A DNA stretch of 64,000 nt, taken from assembly GCF_900111805.1 (NCBI RefSeq), contig NZ_FOJN01000002.1, positions 62,001 to 126,000 of the forward strand. Reading direction: 5' to 3'. Positions within the stretch are counted from its first letter, which is position 1. Each line of letters starts with the position of its first letter. A program made the translations under genes and the position numbers. Of this stretch, positions 15,886 through 24,560 are shown in pieces. The notes beneath the pieces were generated by a model. It made no database searches. It saw only the letters and a list, made by a program, of their open reading frames with translations, and was not told the DNA's origin. The DNA is from Rhodococcoides kroppenstedtii (GTDB lineage Bacteria; Actinomycetota; Actinomycetes; Mycobacteriales; Mycobacteriaceae).

Positions 15886-15987
15886 CGGAGCGGATCGACC
15901 CGAGAACACGGTCGAGTAGCGGAGCGGATCGACCCGAGGGCACGGTCGAGTAGCGGAGCGGATCGACCCGAGAACACGGTCGAGTAG
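15874..15987. repeat. 34-bp tandem palindromic repeat, three full units plus a partial
   Basis: Units begin at 15874, 15908, 15942 and 15976 (last one partial) with a constant 34-base period. Each contains GGTCGA and TCGACC 13 bases apart, so each unit folds as a hairpin. Units differ only at two bases near their end (AAC versus GGC). The first unit includes the last codons and TAG stop of glmS. The block lies between convergent genes and may stop or protect transcripts. Confidence 0.9.
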
Positions 15988-15992
15988 CGCTG

Positions 15993-16364
15993 CTAGCGCA
16001 CGATGACGACCCCGGTCATGTTGGGGTGGACGGTACAGAAGTAGTTGTAGGTGCCGGGGTCGTCGAAGGTCTGGCTGAACTGCCCGGCCGCGATCATCGG
16101 GCTGTGCAGCAGCGACGACGCGTTGTCGATGCCGACGACGTTGTGGGCCATGCGGTCGTCGTCGAAGAACCAGGTGACGGTGTCGCCGGGGGAGATGGTG
16201 ACGGTGGCGGGGCTGTAGGCCATGTCGGCGACGGTGACGACGTTCGGTCCCGTGGGTCGTTCGGCGGGTGGCGGGTCCTCGGTGCAGGCGGCGAGCGAGA
16301 TCGCCAGCGCCGCCACGGTTCCGACGAGGGCGAGGCGACGGTGGGGCATCTCGGAGCGGGCCAT
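15993..16364 (-). CDS. Cupredoxin-domain lipoprotein
   Basis: 123 residues. A lipoprotein signal peptide ends in the lipobox SLAAC (Cys27). The rest is a plastocyanin-like domain with type 1 copper ligands His74 (AHNVVG), Cys110, His113 and Met116 in FCTVHPNMTG. It should carry out one-electron transfer or copper binding outside the membrane. The electron partner is not shown by the context. The gene is convergent with glmS, with the repeat block between them. Confidence 0.88.
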   Translation of the reverse strand: MARSEMPHRRLALVGTVAALAISLAACTEDPPPAERPTGPNVVTVADMAYSPATVTISPGDTVTWFFDDDRMAHNVVGIDNASSLLHSPMIAAGQFSQTFDDPGTYNYFCTVHPNMTGVVIVR

Positions 16365-16396
16365 GTCTCCACGCTAGACCTCGTTACGGTGGGGTC

Positions 16397-17857
16397 ATGG
16401 AGTACGTGTTCACCGCCGACGAGGCCCGGTCGCTGGAACGTCCCGTCGTCACGGCGGCACCCGAGTTCGCGGTGATGAGACGCGCCGCGTTCGGCCTGGC
16501 GGGGGTGGTCGCGGCCGAGTTACGGACGCGGTGCGGCGCCGTCGCGGGGCGTGCGGTGGGGTTGCTGGTGGGCTCGGGCGACAACGGCGGCGACGCCCTG
16601 TTCGCCGGGGCGATGCTGCGACGACGCGGGGTGGCGGTGACCGCGGTGCTGCTGGCTCCCGACCGGACCCATCGCGGTGGCCTCGCGGCGTTCGCGGCGT
16701 CCGGAGGCCGGGTGGTTCCGCGGCTCGGCGCGGTGGATCTGGTGGTCGACGGCATCGTCGGTCTGTCGGGACGGGGTGCGTTGCGGCCGGCCGCGGCCGA
16801 GCACGTCCGTGCGGTGACGGCGCCGATCGTGTCGGTGGATCTGCCGTCGGGGGTCGACGTCGACACCGGGGCAGTCGACGGCCCGGCGGTGTCCGCGGCG
16901 GTGACGGTGACGTTCGGAGTGCGCAAGTTGGTCCATCTGCTCGCGGCGCCGCGGTGCGGCCGGGTCGTGGTGGTCGACATCGGGATGCCGGACGCGACGA
17001 CCGAGCTCGCCTGCGCCGACGACGCGGAGGTGGGCGCGGTGTGGCCGGTGCCCGGCCCGCACGACGACAAGTACAGCCAGGGCGTCGTGGGCGTGCTGGC
17101 GGGCAGCGAGAAGTATCCGGGCGCGGGCGTGCTGTGCACCGGCGCGGCGGTGGCGGCGACGGCCGGAATGGTGCGCTACGTCGGGACCGGGGGAGCCGAG
17201 GTGCTCCACCACTACCCGGAGGTGGTGACGGCCCGGTCCGTCGACGAGGCGGGGCGCGTCCAGGCGTGGGTGGTGGGGCCGGGCTTCGGGACGGACGACG
17301 ACGCCGCGGAGCGCCTCGCGGGCATCCTCGCCACCGATCTGCCGGTGCTCGTCGACGCGGACGGACTGACGGTTCTCGCCGCGCGCCCCGAGTTGCTCGA
17401 CGGGCGCGGCGCACCCACCCTGCTCACGCCGCACGCGGGGGAATTCGCGCGTCTGACGGGCTCGGACCCCGGACCGGATCGGGTGGCGGCCGTCCGTGCG
17501 CTGGCCGCCGACCGCGGCGTGACCGTTCTCCTCAAGGGTCGCGCGACGCTCGTCGCGCATCCCGACGGCCGGGTGATGGTCGACGAGGCGGGGTCGTCGT
17601 GGTCGTCGACGGCAGGATCGGGGGACGTCCTCGCCGGCATGGCCGGGGCGCTGTTGGCCGCGGGCCTGTCCCCGCTGGTGGCGGCCACCGCCGCCGCCCG
17701 GGCGCATTCGCTCGCGGCGATTCTCGCGGCCGGCGGATCGTCCCGGCCGGCCCCGACACCGATCTCGGCGTCGGTCCTGCTGAGCGCCGTACGCGACGCG
17801 GTGGGCACCTTGCGGGCACGAGCGGGCGAGGCGGGAATGGCAGAATCACCGCGGTGA
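16397..17857 (+). CDS. nnr: Bifunctional NAD(P)HX epimerase / ADP-dependent NAD(P)HX dehydratase
   Basis: 486 residues that repair hydrated NAD(P)H. The N-terminal YjeF_N epimerase domain (1-~205) has VGSGDNGGDALFAGAMLRRR; the C-terminal ribokinase-like dehydratase (~220-480) has LTPHAGEFARL and STAGSGDVLAGMAGALLAAG with its catalytic Asp. Same order as Rv3433c relative to glmS and alr. ATG 16397 starts the canonical N-terminus (MEYVFTADEARSLE). The stop overlaps alr as GTGA. It begins a likely seven-gene operon running through tsaD. Confidence 0.93.
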   Translation: MEYVFTADEARSLERPVVTAAPEFAVMRRAAFGLAGVVAAELRTRCGAVAGRAVGLLVGSGDNGGDALFAGAMLRRRGVAVTAVLLAPDRTHRGGLAAFAASGGRVVPRLGAVDLVVDGIVGLSGRGALRPAAAEHVRAVTAPIVSVDLPSGVDVDTGAVDGPAVSAAVTVTFGVRKLVHLLAAPRCGRVVVVDIGMPDATTELACADDAEVGAVWPVPGPHDDKYSQGVVGVLAGSEKYPGAGVLCTGAAVAATAGMVRYVGTGGAEVLHHYPEVVTARSVDEAGRVQAWVVGPGFGTDDDAAERLAGILATDLPVLVDADGLTVLAARPELLDGRGAPTLLTPHAGEFARLTGSDPGPDRVAAVRALAADRGVTVLLKGRATLVAHPDGRVMVDEAGSSWSSTAGSGDVLAGMAGALLAAGLSPLVAATAAARAHSLAAILAAGGSSRPAPTPISASVLLSAVRDAVGTLRARAGEAGMAESPR

Positions 17858-19008
17858 GCACCGCGACCCCGACGGCCGGCACGACGGCCCGTCCCCAGGC
17901 CGAGGCGGTGATCGACCTCGACTCCGTGGCCCACAACGTGCGGGTGCTGGCCGCCCGGGCGGGAGCGGCGGGCGTCATGGCCGTGGTGAAGGCGGACGGC
18001 TACAACCACGGTGCGGTTCCGGTGGCGCGGGCGGCCCTGGAGGCGGGCGCGACGGAGCTGGGTGTGGCCACGGTGCGGGAAGGTCTGGCCCTGCGCGCGG
18101 CCGGAGTGGACGCTCCGGTGCTGTGTTGGCTGCACGCCCCGGGCGCGGATTTCCGTGCGGCGATCGAGGCCGACGTGGAGATCGGGGTGTCGACCCCGCG
18201 TCAGATCGCCGCGGTCGCCGAGGCGGCGCGCACGGCCGGGCGCCGGGCGACGGTGAGCGTCAAGTTCGACACGGGCATGAACCGCGGGGGTCTGGCGCCC
18301 GACGTGGTCGACGAGGCTCTGGACCTCCTCGCGCACGAGCGGGGCGTGCTCGACGTGCGCGGGGCGTTCTCTCACCTGGTCGCGGCCGACGATCCCGAGG
18401 ACCCGGTGACCGACCTGCAGAAGCGACGGTTCGACGCCGCCGTCGACGCCATGACGCGGGCGGGCGTCGCACCGCGGGTGCGGCATCTGGCCAATTCGGC
18501 GGCGACGCTGCTGCGCCCCGACCTCGCCTACGACCTGGTGCGTCCGGGAATCGCCGTCTACGGACTCTCGCCCGCCCCCGACCTCGGATCGTTCGACCTG
18601 CGCCCGGTGATGACGCTGCGTGCGACCGTCGTGTTGCTCAAGAACGTCCCCGCGGGCGGCGGCGTCGGGTACGGGCATCAGTGGATCGCGCCGCGGGACA
18701 CGGTGGTCGCCCTGGTGCCCCTCGGGTACGCGGACGGCGTCGTCCGGGGGTTGACCGGCCGATACGAGGTCGCGGTGCGCGGTCGCCGACACCCCGCGGT
18801 GGGCCGGGTGTCGATGGATCAGGTGGTGATCGACGTCGGTCCGGACGGTGACGTCGAGGTCGGCGACGACGCCTACTTCTTCGGCCCGGGCGATCACGAT
18901 GAGCCGTCCGCGCAGGACTGGGCCGAGCTGCTGGACACCATCAACTACGAGGTGGTCACGGGCGTGCGCGGGCGGGTCGAGCGCACGTACCGCGGTGGTG
19001 CCGCGTGA
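17854..19008 (+). CDS. alr: Alanine racemase (PLP-dependent)
   Basis: 384 residues. Supplies D-alanine for peptidoglycan. The PLP lysine is Lys46 in AVVKADGYNHG; the second catalytic base is Tyr273 in GGVGYGHQW; the cofactor-phosphate region and LVPLGYADGV and GRVSMDQ blocks are intact. GTG 17854 (overlapping the nnr stop) gives a 15-residue leader before the first conserved strand. Corresponds to Rv3423c. Confidence 0.96.
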   Translation: MSTATPTAGTTARPQAEAVIDLDSVAHNVRVLAARAGAAGVMAVVKADGYNHGAVPVARAALEAGATELGVATVREGLALRAAGVDAPVLCWLHAPGADFRAAIEADVEIGVSTPRQIAAVAEAARTAGRRATVSVKFDTGMNRGGLAPDVVDEALDLLAHERGVLDVRGAFSHLVAADDPEDPVTDLQKRRFDAAVDAMTRAGVAPRVRHLANSAATLLRPDLAYDLVRPGIAVYGLSPAPDLGSFDLRPVMTLRATVVLLKNVPAGGGVGYGHQWIAPRDTVVALVPLGYADGVVRGLTGRYEVAVRGRRHPAVGRVSMDQVVIDVGPDGDVEVGDDAYFFGPGDHDEPSAQDWAELLDTINYEVVTGVRGRVERTYRGGAA

Positions 19009-20078
19009 TCGGCCCACGTCTGGTCGGCATCGTGGGCGGTGCGGCGAGCGTCGCGGCGGTGGCGGCCGTCGCCGGGATCGCCGCGGTCCGCCGCCGCGTC
19101 GGGGATCCGGTGCCGGACGTCGAGCGACCCGAGGACTTCGCGGCGGTGGAGTTCGATCGCGGCAGCATCGTCGCGGCGAGCGACGGCGTCCCGTTGGCGG
19201 TGCGGGAAGTGGGGCCGACGACGGCTCCGCTGACGGTCGTCTTCGTCCACGGGTACTGCCTGCGGATGGAGTGCTGGTACTTCCAGCGTCGTGACCTCGC
19301 GGCGCGGTGGGGCGACGACGTCCGGATGGTGTTCTACGACCAGCGCGGTCACGGGCGGTCCGGGGACGTCGCGCCGGAGGACTGCGACATACCTCGGCTC
19401 GGCGCCGACGTCGCGGACGTGATCCGGGCGGTGGCGCCGACGGGCCCGGTGATCCTGGTGGGTCACTCCATGGGCGGGATGTCGGTCCTCGCCGCCTGCC
19501 GTCTCTTCCCCGATGCCGTGGCCGACCGCGTGGTGGGCGTGGCCCTCGTGTCGACGACGGCGGCGGGCATCGCGACCACCGGACTCGGCCGGAATCTGCA
19601 GAACCCGGCCGTCGACGCGTTCCGCCTCGCGGTGCGTTCCGCGCCCGGTGTGGTGCAGTTCGGTCGGGGTGCGGTGCGGTCGGTCATCGCGCCGGTGCTG
19701 CGGGCGGCGTCGTTCGGCACCACCGTCTCTCCGGCGCTGGATGCGTTCGCGGAGCAGATGATCCACGACACGTCGGTCACCACCATGGTCAATTTCCTGA
19801 AGGCACTCGAGCTGCACGACGAGCGGGCGGCGCTCCCGGTGATCGCCGACGTGGCGACGCTGGTGCTGTGCGGGGACGACGACTGGGTGATCCCGTTCGA
19901 CAAGTCCCGCGAGCTGTCCGAGATGCTCCCGCACGCGGAGATGGTGCGGGTCCGGCGCGCGGGCCACCTGGTGCAGCTGGAGTTCCCGGACGAGGTGAAC
20001 GACGCCCTCGACCGGCTGGTCGCGCGGGTGCGCAGCGGCCGGATCGACGCGTCGCCGAGGAGGGTCACGGTTGGCTGA
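19005..20078 (+). CDS. Alpha/beta hydrolase
   Basis: 357 residues from GTG 19005 (GTGA overlap with alr). An N-terminal hydrophobic Ala/Val segment (residues 3-25) looks like a signal or membrane anchor. The hydrolase core has HGYCLRMECW (oxyanion region), YDQRGHGRSG, nucleophile elbow GHSMGG, catalytic Asp in LVLCGDDDWVIP and His in RRAGHLVQLE. Substrate unknown. Its place between alr and tsaE differs from M. tuberculosis but suggests an envelope-related or housekeeping role. Confidence 0.88.
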   Translation: MIGPRLVGIVGGAASVAAVAAVAGIAAVRRRVGDPVPDVERPEDFAAVEFDRGSIVAASDGVPLAVREVGPTTAPLTVVFVHGYCLRMECWYFQRRDLAARWGDDVRMVFYDQRGHGRSGDVAPEDCDIPRLGADVADVIRAVAPTGPVILVGHSMGGMSVLAACRLFPDAVADRVVGVALVSTTAAGIATTGLGRNLQNPAVDAFRLAVRSAPGVVQFGRGAVRSVIAPVLRAASFGTTVSPALDAFAEQMIHDTSVTTMVNFLKALELHDERAALPVIADVATLVLCGDDDWVIPFDKSRELSEMLPHAEMVRVRRAGHLVQLEFPDEVNDALDRLVARVRSGRIDASPRRVTVG

Positions 20079-20541
20079 GCAGGAGACGGCCGTGCTCGCG
20101 ACCGCCGAGGACACCGAGCAGCTCGGCGAACGGCTGGCCGCCGAGCTCGTCGCGGGGGACGTCGTGGTGCTCGACGGTCCGCTGGGCGCGGGCAAGACGA
20201 CGTTCACGAAGGGTCTCGCGCGCGGTCTCGGCGTCATCGGCCGGGTGAGCTCGCCCACGTTCATGATCGCGCGCACCCACCGGCCGGGGTCGGACACCGG
20301 TCCGGGTCTGGTGCACGTCGACGCCTACCGCCTGGGCTTGGGCACCGGAGCGTCGGCGACCGACGAGCTCGACGCTCTCGACCTGGACACCGAGTTGGCC
20401 GACTCGGTGGTCGTGGTCGAGTGGGGCGAAGGGTTGGCGGAGACGCTCGCCGATCGCCACCTGCTGATCCGCTTGCGTCGGGAACCGGAGTCGGACGTCC
20501 GCACGGCCACCTGGCACTGGAACCGCGGTCCGGGCGAGTAA
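20071..20541 (+). CDS. tsaE: tRNA t6A threonylcarbamoyl transfer ATPase TsaE
   Basis: 156 residues. Walker A GPLGAGKTTF at 36-45, then SSPTFMIARTH, VHVDAYRL and the VVVEWGEG block that define TsaE. It energises the TsaB-TsaD complex making t6A37 in ANN-decoding tRNAs. The start is TTG 20071, backed by GAGGAGGG six to thirteen bases upstream; the frame overlaps the preceding hydrolase by eight bases. TsaB and TsaD follow in the same operon. Confidence 0.94.
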   Translation: MAEQETAVLATAEDTEQLGERLAAELVAGDVVVLDGPLGAGKTTFTKGLARGLGVIGRVSSPTFMIARTHRPGSDTGPGLVHVDAYRLGLGTGASATDELDALDLDTELADSVVVVEWGEGLAETLADRHLLIRLRREPESDVRTATWHWNRGPGE

Positions 20542-20552
20542 CCTGGACATCC

Positions 20553-21236
20553 GTGCTTGTTCTCGCCGTCGACACGTCCACGCCCGCGGTGACCGCCGGT
20601 CTCGTGCGGCTCGATGCCGACCCGTCCGCGGCCCCCGTCGGCCTGGCCACGCGGGTGACGGTCGACGCCCGCCTGCACGCCGAGGTGTTGACTCCGCAGA
20701 TCGTCGAGTGCCTGGCCGAGGCCGGCGTGGGTCCCGCCGACCTCGACGCGGTCGTGGTGGGCATCGGCCCCGGCCCGTTCACGGGCCTGCGGGTGGGCAT
20801 GGCCACGGGAATGGCGTTCGCGGACGCGGTGGGGGTGCCGGTCCACGGGGTTGGGAGTCTGGACGCGATCGCCGCGGCGGTGCCGGGCGAGCGGGAGGTG
20901 TTGGTGATCACCGACGCCCGACGCAAGGAGGTCTACTGGGCTCGGTTCGTCGGGGGCCGTGCGGTGGCCGGTCCGGCGGTGTCGGCGCCCGGCGACGTCG
21001 AGGTGGGTGCGGCGGAGGTGGTCGCCGGGTCGGCGTCGCACGTCGACATGGTGGACCTGCCCGTCGAGCCGGTCGAGAGCCCGTCGCCCGAGTCGCTGGT
21101 CGCGGTGGCAGCGGCCGCGCTGCGCCGCGGGGATCGGCCGGACGAGCCGGTGCCGCAGTATCTCCGCCGGCCCGACGCCGTGGCCACGGCCGATCGTGCA
21201 GCCGTGGCCACGGCCGATCGTGCAGCGCGGTCGTGA
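20553..21236 (+). CDS. tsaB: tRNA t6A complex subunit TsaB
   Basis: 227 residues from GTG 20553. The ASKHA-fold N-terminus (VLVLAVDTSTPAVTAGLV) and GIGPGPFTGLRVGMATGMAF are diagnostic. TsaB pairs with TsaD to form the t6A synthase. The end has an exact 24-base tandem duplication that repeats eight residues (AVATADRA), a recent slippage in the non-conserved tail. The stop overlaps rimI. Confidence 0.93.
   Translation: MLVLAVDTSTPAVTAGLVRLDADPSAAPVGLATRVTVDARLHAEVLTPQIVECLAEAGVGPADLDAVVVGIGPGPFTGLRVGMATGMAFADAVGVPVHGVGSLDAIAAAVPGEREVLVITDARRKEVYWARFVGGRAVAGPAVSAPGDVEVGAAEVVAGSASHVDMVDLPVEPVESPSPESLVAVAAAALRRGDRPDEPVPQYLRRPDAVATADRAAVATADRAARS
21177..21224 (+). repeat. Exact 24-bp tandem duplication in the 3' end of tsaB
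   Basis: Unit GCCGTGGCCACGGCCGATCG plus TGCA occurs at 21177-21200 and 21201-21224 with no mismatch. It keeps frame. Each unit also contains CCGTGGCCACGG, a 12-bp palindrome that may favour slippage. Confidence 0.9.
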
Positions 21237-21715
21237 CGGGTATCGAGCCGATGGTTCCGGCGGATGCGGCCGGCTGTGCCCGGCTCGAGCGAATCCTGTT
21301 CCCGGGCGACGGGCCGTGGCCCGAGGAGGCGTTCCTCGAGGAGCTGCGGAGCCCGCACGTGCGATATCGCGTCGTGCGTGACGACGACGACGGCGTGATG
21401 GGCTACGCCGGAATCGCGTTGCTGGGCACGGGGTCCGGTGCCGAGGCGGAGATCCACACGATCGGTGTCGATCCGTCGGCGCAGCGCCGGGGGATCGGCC
21501 GGGCGTTGCTGACCGATGCGCTGGCGGCGGCCGACGCGCACGGCGGCCCGGTGTTCCTCGAGGTCCGGACGGACAACGACGCCGCGCTGGCCCTGTATCG
21601 ATCGACGGGATTCTCCGTCGTCGGCACCCGCCGCAACTACTACCGCCCCTCGGGCGCGGACGCGTACACGATGCGCCGCGAACCCGGCGGCTCGACGGAA
21701 GGGCAGCCCTCGTGA
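21233..21715 (+). CDS. rimI: GNAT N-acetyltransferase, RimI-type
   Basis: 160 residues from GTG 21233. Acetyl-CoA site [10 protein letters not shown] near 80-89, preceded by the beta strand [11 protein letters not shown] and followed by the [18 protein letters not shown] motif typical of RimI (acetylation of the S18 N-terminus and other proteins). Position between tsaB and tsaD is the actinobacterial norm (Rv3420c). Overlaps both neighbours by four bases. Confidence 0.9.
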   Translation: MTGIEPMVPADAAGCARLERILFPGDGPWPEEAFLEELRSPHVRYRVVRDDDDGVMGYAGIALLGTGSGAEAEIHTIGVDPSAQRRGIGRALLTDALAAADAHGGPVFLEVRTDNDAALALYRSTGFSVVGTRRNYYRPSGADAYTMRREPGGSTEGQPS

Positions 21716-22758
21716 TCGTCCTGGGTATCGAGAGCTCCTGTGACGAAACAGGAGTCGGCATCGTGCGGTATCACGAGAGCGGTCCGGCGGCGGGGACGTG
21801 CGACCTGCTGGCCGACGAGGTGGCCTCCAGTGTCGACGAGCACGCGCGGTTCGGCGGTGTGGTGCCCGAGATCGCTTCGCGTGCGCACCTCGAGGCGATC
21901 GTGCCGACGATGCGGCGGGCGCTCGCGGCGGCGCAGATCGAGCGCCCGGACGCCGTGGCGGTGACCATCGGTCCCGGTCTCGCGGGGGCGCTGCTCGTGG
22001 GTGTCGCGGCGGCCAAAGCCTATGCGGCGGCGTGGGGTGTGCCGTTCTACGCGGTCAATCACCTGGGCGGTCACGTCGCCGTCGACACGCTCGAACACGG
22101 CCCGATGCCCGAGTGCGTCGCGCTTCTCGTGTCCGGAGGTCACACGCACCTGCTCGAGGTGTCGTCGTTGGCGGAGCCCATCGTCGAACTCGGTAGCACC
22201 GTCGACGACGCGGCGGGCGAGGCCTTCGACAAGGTGGCCCGCTTGCTCGGTCTCGGCTATCCGGGTGGGCCGGTGCTGGATCGACTGGCGGCACAGGGGG
22301 ATCCGACCGCCATCGCTTTCCCTCGCGGGATGACCGGTCCGCGCGACGCGCGATACGACTTCTCGTTCTCCGGCCTGAAGACGGCCGTCGCGCGGTACGT
22401 CGAGAAGTCGGAGCGATCCGGGACCCCGGTGGTCGTGGCCGACGTCGCCGCGTCCTTCCAGGAGGCCGTGGCGGACGTGTTGACGCTCAAAGCGATTCGA
22501 GCGCTGGAGGACCGCGGCATCGACACTCTGGTGTTGGGCGGCGGAGCGACGGCGAACTCCCGGATTCGCTCCCTCGCCGAGGAACGGTGTGCCGCAGCGG
22601 GTGTGACGCTGCGGGTGCCGACGCCGCGGCGGTGCACGGACAACGGCGTCATGATCGCCACCCTGGGCGCGCACATCGCCGCCTCGGGCGCCTCGCCGTC
22701 CGCGCTGACCTCGGCAACGGATCCGGGGCTGCCGGTGTCCACCTCGCTCGTGCCGTGA
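21712..22758 (+). CDS. tsaD: tRNA N6-adenosine threonylcarbamoyltransferase TsaD
   Basis: 348 residues from GTG 21712. Begins [16 protein letters not shown]; the metal-binding HxxxH is in [10 protein letters not shown]; also [27 protein letters not shown] and [10 protein letters not shown]. It transfers the threonylcarbamoyl group to A37 of tRNA. Last gene of the nnr-alr-hydrolase-tsaE-tsaB-rimI-tsaD run. The convergent Hsp70-like gene ends 12 bases later. Confidence 0.96.
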   Translation: MIVLGIESSCDETGVGIVRYHESGPAAGTCDLLADEVASSVDEHARFGGVVPEIASRAHLEAIVPTMRRALAAAQIERPDAVAVTIGPGLAGALLVGVAAAKAYAAAWGVPFYAVNHLGGHVAVDTLEHGPMPECVALLVSGGHTHLLEVSSLAEPIVELGSTVDDAAGEAFDKVARLLGLGYPGGPVLDRLAAQGDPTAIAFPRGMTGPRDARYDFSFSGLKTAVARYVEKSERSGTPVVVADVAASFQEAVADVLTLKAIRALEDRGIDTLVLGGGATANSRIRSLAEERCAAAGVTLRVPTPRRCTDNGVMIATLGAHIAASGASPSALTSATDPGLPVSTSLVP

Positions 22759-22770
22759 CCGGCTCGCCTC

Positions 22771-24360
22771 CTACGGGGTGGGGGCGGGCGTCGAGGGAAC
22801 GAGGGGCACCGTCGCCGTGTTCGGCTGGGGCACCGGCACCGTTGTGACGCCGTCCGGCAGCGCGGGGAGAGGGGTAACCGGGGTCGGGCCGGTCGGTGCG
22901 GTGGCCGACGGGTCGGGGGTGGCCTGACCCGGGTCGACCGGGGCGGTGCTGGGCGGCGTGGCCCACCACGGCGGCAGACCCGGCAGTCCGGGAATGTCGA
23001 TGACCGGCAGGTCCGGCGCCGGTCGCAGGCTGGGAGTGGTGGGCGTCGGCGAACCCGTGCTCTCGGTAGTCGTGGAGGTCGCCGGGGCGGGCGTCGACGG
23101 CCTCGGCCGGGGCGCGGTGTAGTCGTACGTCGGCGGCGGCTGCGCGGTGTAGTCGTACGGGGAGGCGGGCGGTGCGGCGGCCGCGCCCGGGTCCTCCCAG
23201 CCGCCGGTGAGGGCGGGCGGGGGAGCGGGCAGGGTGTCCACGGTGGTGGACGTGGTCACGGCGGGCTCGTCTGCGGTACCGGTGGCGGCGCTGGTGGTGA
23301 CGGTGGGACCGTCGATCGGCGTGAGCGCCTGGACGCCGTAGGCGAGGACGACGGCCAGCACGGCGCAGGCGACGGCGACCGCACCGGCGGTCCGCACGCC
23401 GGACGCCGACGGCGCCGCCGACCGGGCAGGGTGAGCCAGGGTGCGCGCGAGCAGGGCTGCGCCCTTGGCCACGGCCGCGTCGGGTTCGGTGGTGGTGACG
23501 AGGGGAACGTCGACGGTGTCGGCGACGGCATCGACGACGGCGGGGACGAAGGCACCTCCGCCGATCACGGCGGCGGCGTCCGGTCGCGCCGACTCGCCGT
23601 GGAGGACGATCGCGGTCTCGACGAGATCGGTGATCGCCGCCCGGAAGGCGAGGAGCGGCGCGGCGAGCGCGTCGTCGAGGTCCGCGCGCGTGACGGTGAC
23701 GGTCTCGCCGCCGGGCAGGTCGACGCTGCTGCTCTCGGAGGAGGACAGGTTCTCCTTCGCAGTGGTCAGGCGGGCGGCCACCAGCGCGCGGTCGAGCACG
23801 TGCACGGCCGGCAGCCGGGACTCGACCGTCGCGGCGAGGGCGCGTTCGACCACCCGTCCGCTCATCGCGTCGGTCCGGGTGCTCGCGCGCACGGTGCCGT
23901 CGACCTGATCGACGACGCTGACGGAGGTTCCGCTCGCGCCGACGTCGACGAGCAGGATGTGGCCGAACCGGGCCACCTCGCCGGTGTGTCGGAGCCAGCA
24001 GAGCGCGGCGTCGGTGTCGGTCACCAGGTTGTCGGCGGAGAGAGAGGCGTCGTGCCTGCGCAGTGCCGCGAGCAGGGGGCGCGTCCGGGACGACGGACGG
24101 TGCGCGACGCCGACGCGGGGCCGGTCGGCCGCGCCGTCGCGCAGCAGGTGGTCGGTGGCCAGGGCGAGCGAGGTGGTGACCAGTTCCGCGGGGTCCGAGC
24201 GGACGCCGTCGACCGTGAGGGTGCGGTAGTCGAAGATCTCGCGGCCGGTCTCGGTGGTCGTGAGGACGGCGCAGCACACCACCTCGGAACCGGCCGAGAC
24301 GCCGAGGGTGGTCGCGGGACGATCGGCCGGGTCGGGCCGAGTACTGCCGACGTGGGGCAC
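22771..24360 (-). CDS. Membrane-anchored Hsp70-like (ASKHA-fold) protein with Pro/Thr-rich outer tail
   Basis: 529 residues from GTG 24360, preceded by a near-perfect AAGGAGGT nine bases upstream. Residues 1-~310 resemble a divergent DnaK nucleotide-binding domain: ATTLGVSAGSEVVC at the start, ILLVDVGASGTSVSVVD near 155-172, and AAVIGGGAFVPAVVDAVAD near 265-283. No substrate-binding domain follows. A single membrane segment (~325-348, GAVAVACAVLAVVLAYGV) leads to a ~170-residue Pro/Thr-rich extracellular tail. Actinobacterial Hsp70-like membrane proteins of this type are poorly characterised; a role in envelope sensing is a guess. Confidence 0.75.
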   Translation of the reverse strand: MPHVGSTRPDPADRPATTLGVSAGSEVVCCAVLTTTETGREIFDYRTLTVDGVRSDPAELVTTSLALATDHLLRDGAADRPRVGVAHRPSSRTRPLLAALRRHDASLSADNLVTDTDAALCWLRHTGEVARFGHILLVDVGASGTSVSVVDQVDGTVRASTRTDAMSGRVVERALAATVESRLPAVHVLDRALVAARLTTAKENLSSSESSSVDLPGGETVTVTRADLDDALAAPLLAFRAAITDLVETAIVLHGESARPDAAAVIGGGAFVPAVVDAVADTVDVPLVTTTEPDAAVAKGAALLARTLAHPARSAAPSASGVRTAGAVAVACAVLAVVLAYGVQALTPIDGPTVTTSAATGTADEPAVTTSTTVDTLPAPPPALTGGWEDPGAAAAPPASPYDYTAQPPPTYDYTAPRPRPSTPAPATSTTTESTGSPTPTTPSLRPAPDLPVIDIPGLPGLPPWWATPPSTAPVDPGQATPDPSATAPTGPTPVTPLPALPDGVTTVPVPQPNTATVPLVPSTPAPTP

Positions 24361-24560
24361 GGTGTGAGCACCTCCTTCGATTCGTTCGACGGGTCGTGTC
24401 GCGGGCACGCCGACGAGACGTCGCGAGCGCCGTTATGGGAACGTTACCGAACTTCGCGCGAAATAGCGCGTCCGTTTCGCGACGTTGTGGGTGTCGGCGG
24501 CGGGAGAACCCGCTCCGACGAGCGCCTTCGTCGCGACGAGAAAAAGGATGTGGAACCCGC

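Noticed and set aside
13936-15909. 657-codon frame antisense to glmS
   Set aside because: Shadow of glmS codon bias; rich in Arg/His/Val with no domain and no Shine-Dalgarno.
15874-15987. CRISPR array
   Set aside because: Units are contiguous with a 34-base period and no unique spacers, only three copies, and no cas genes nearby.
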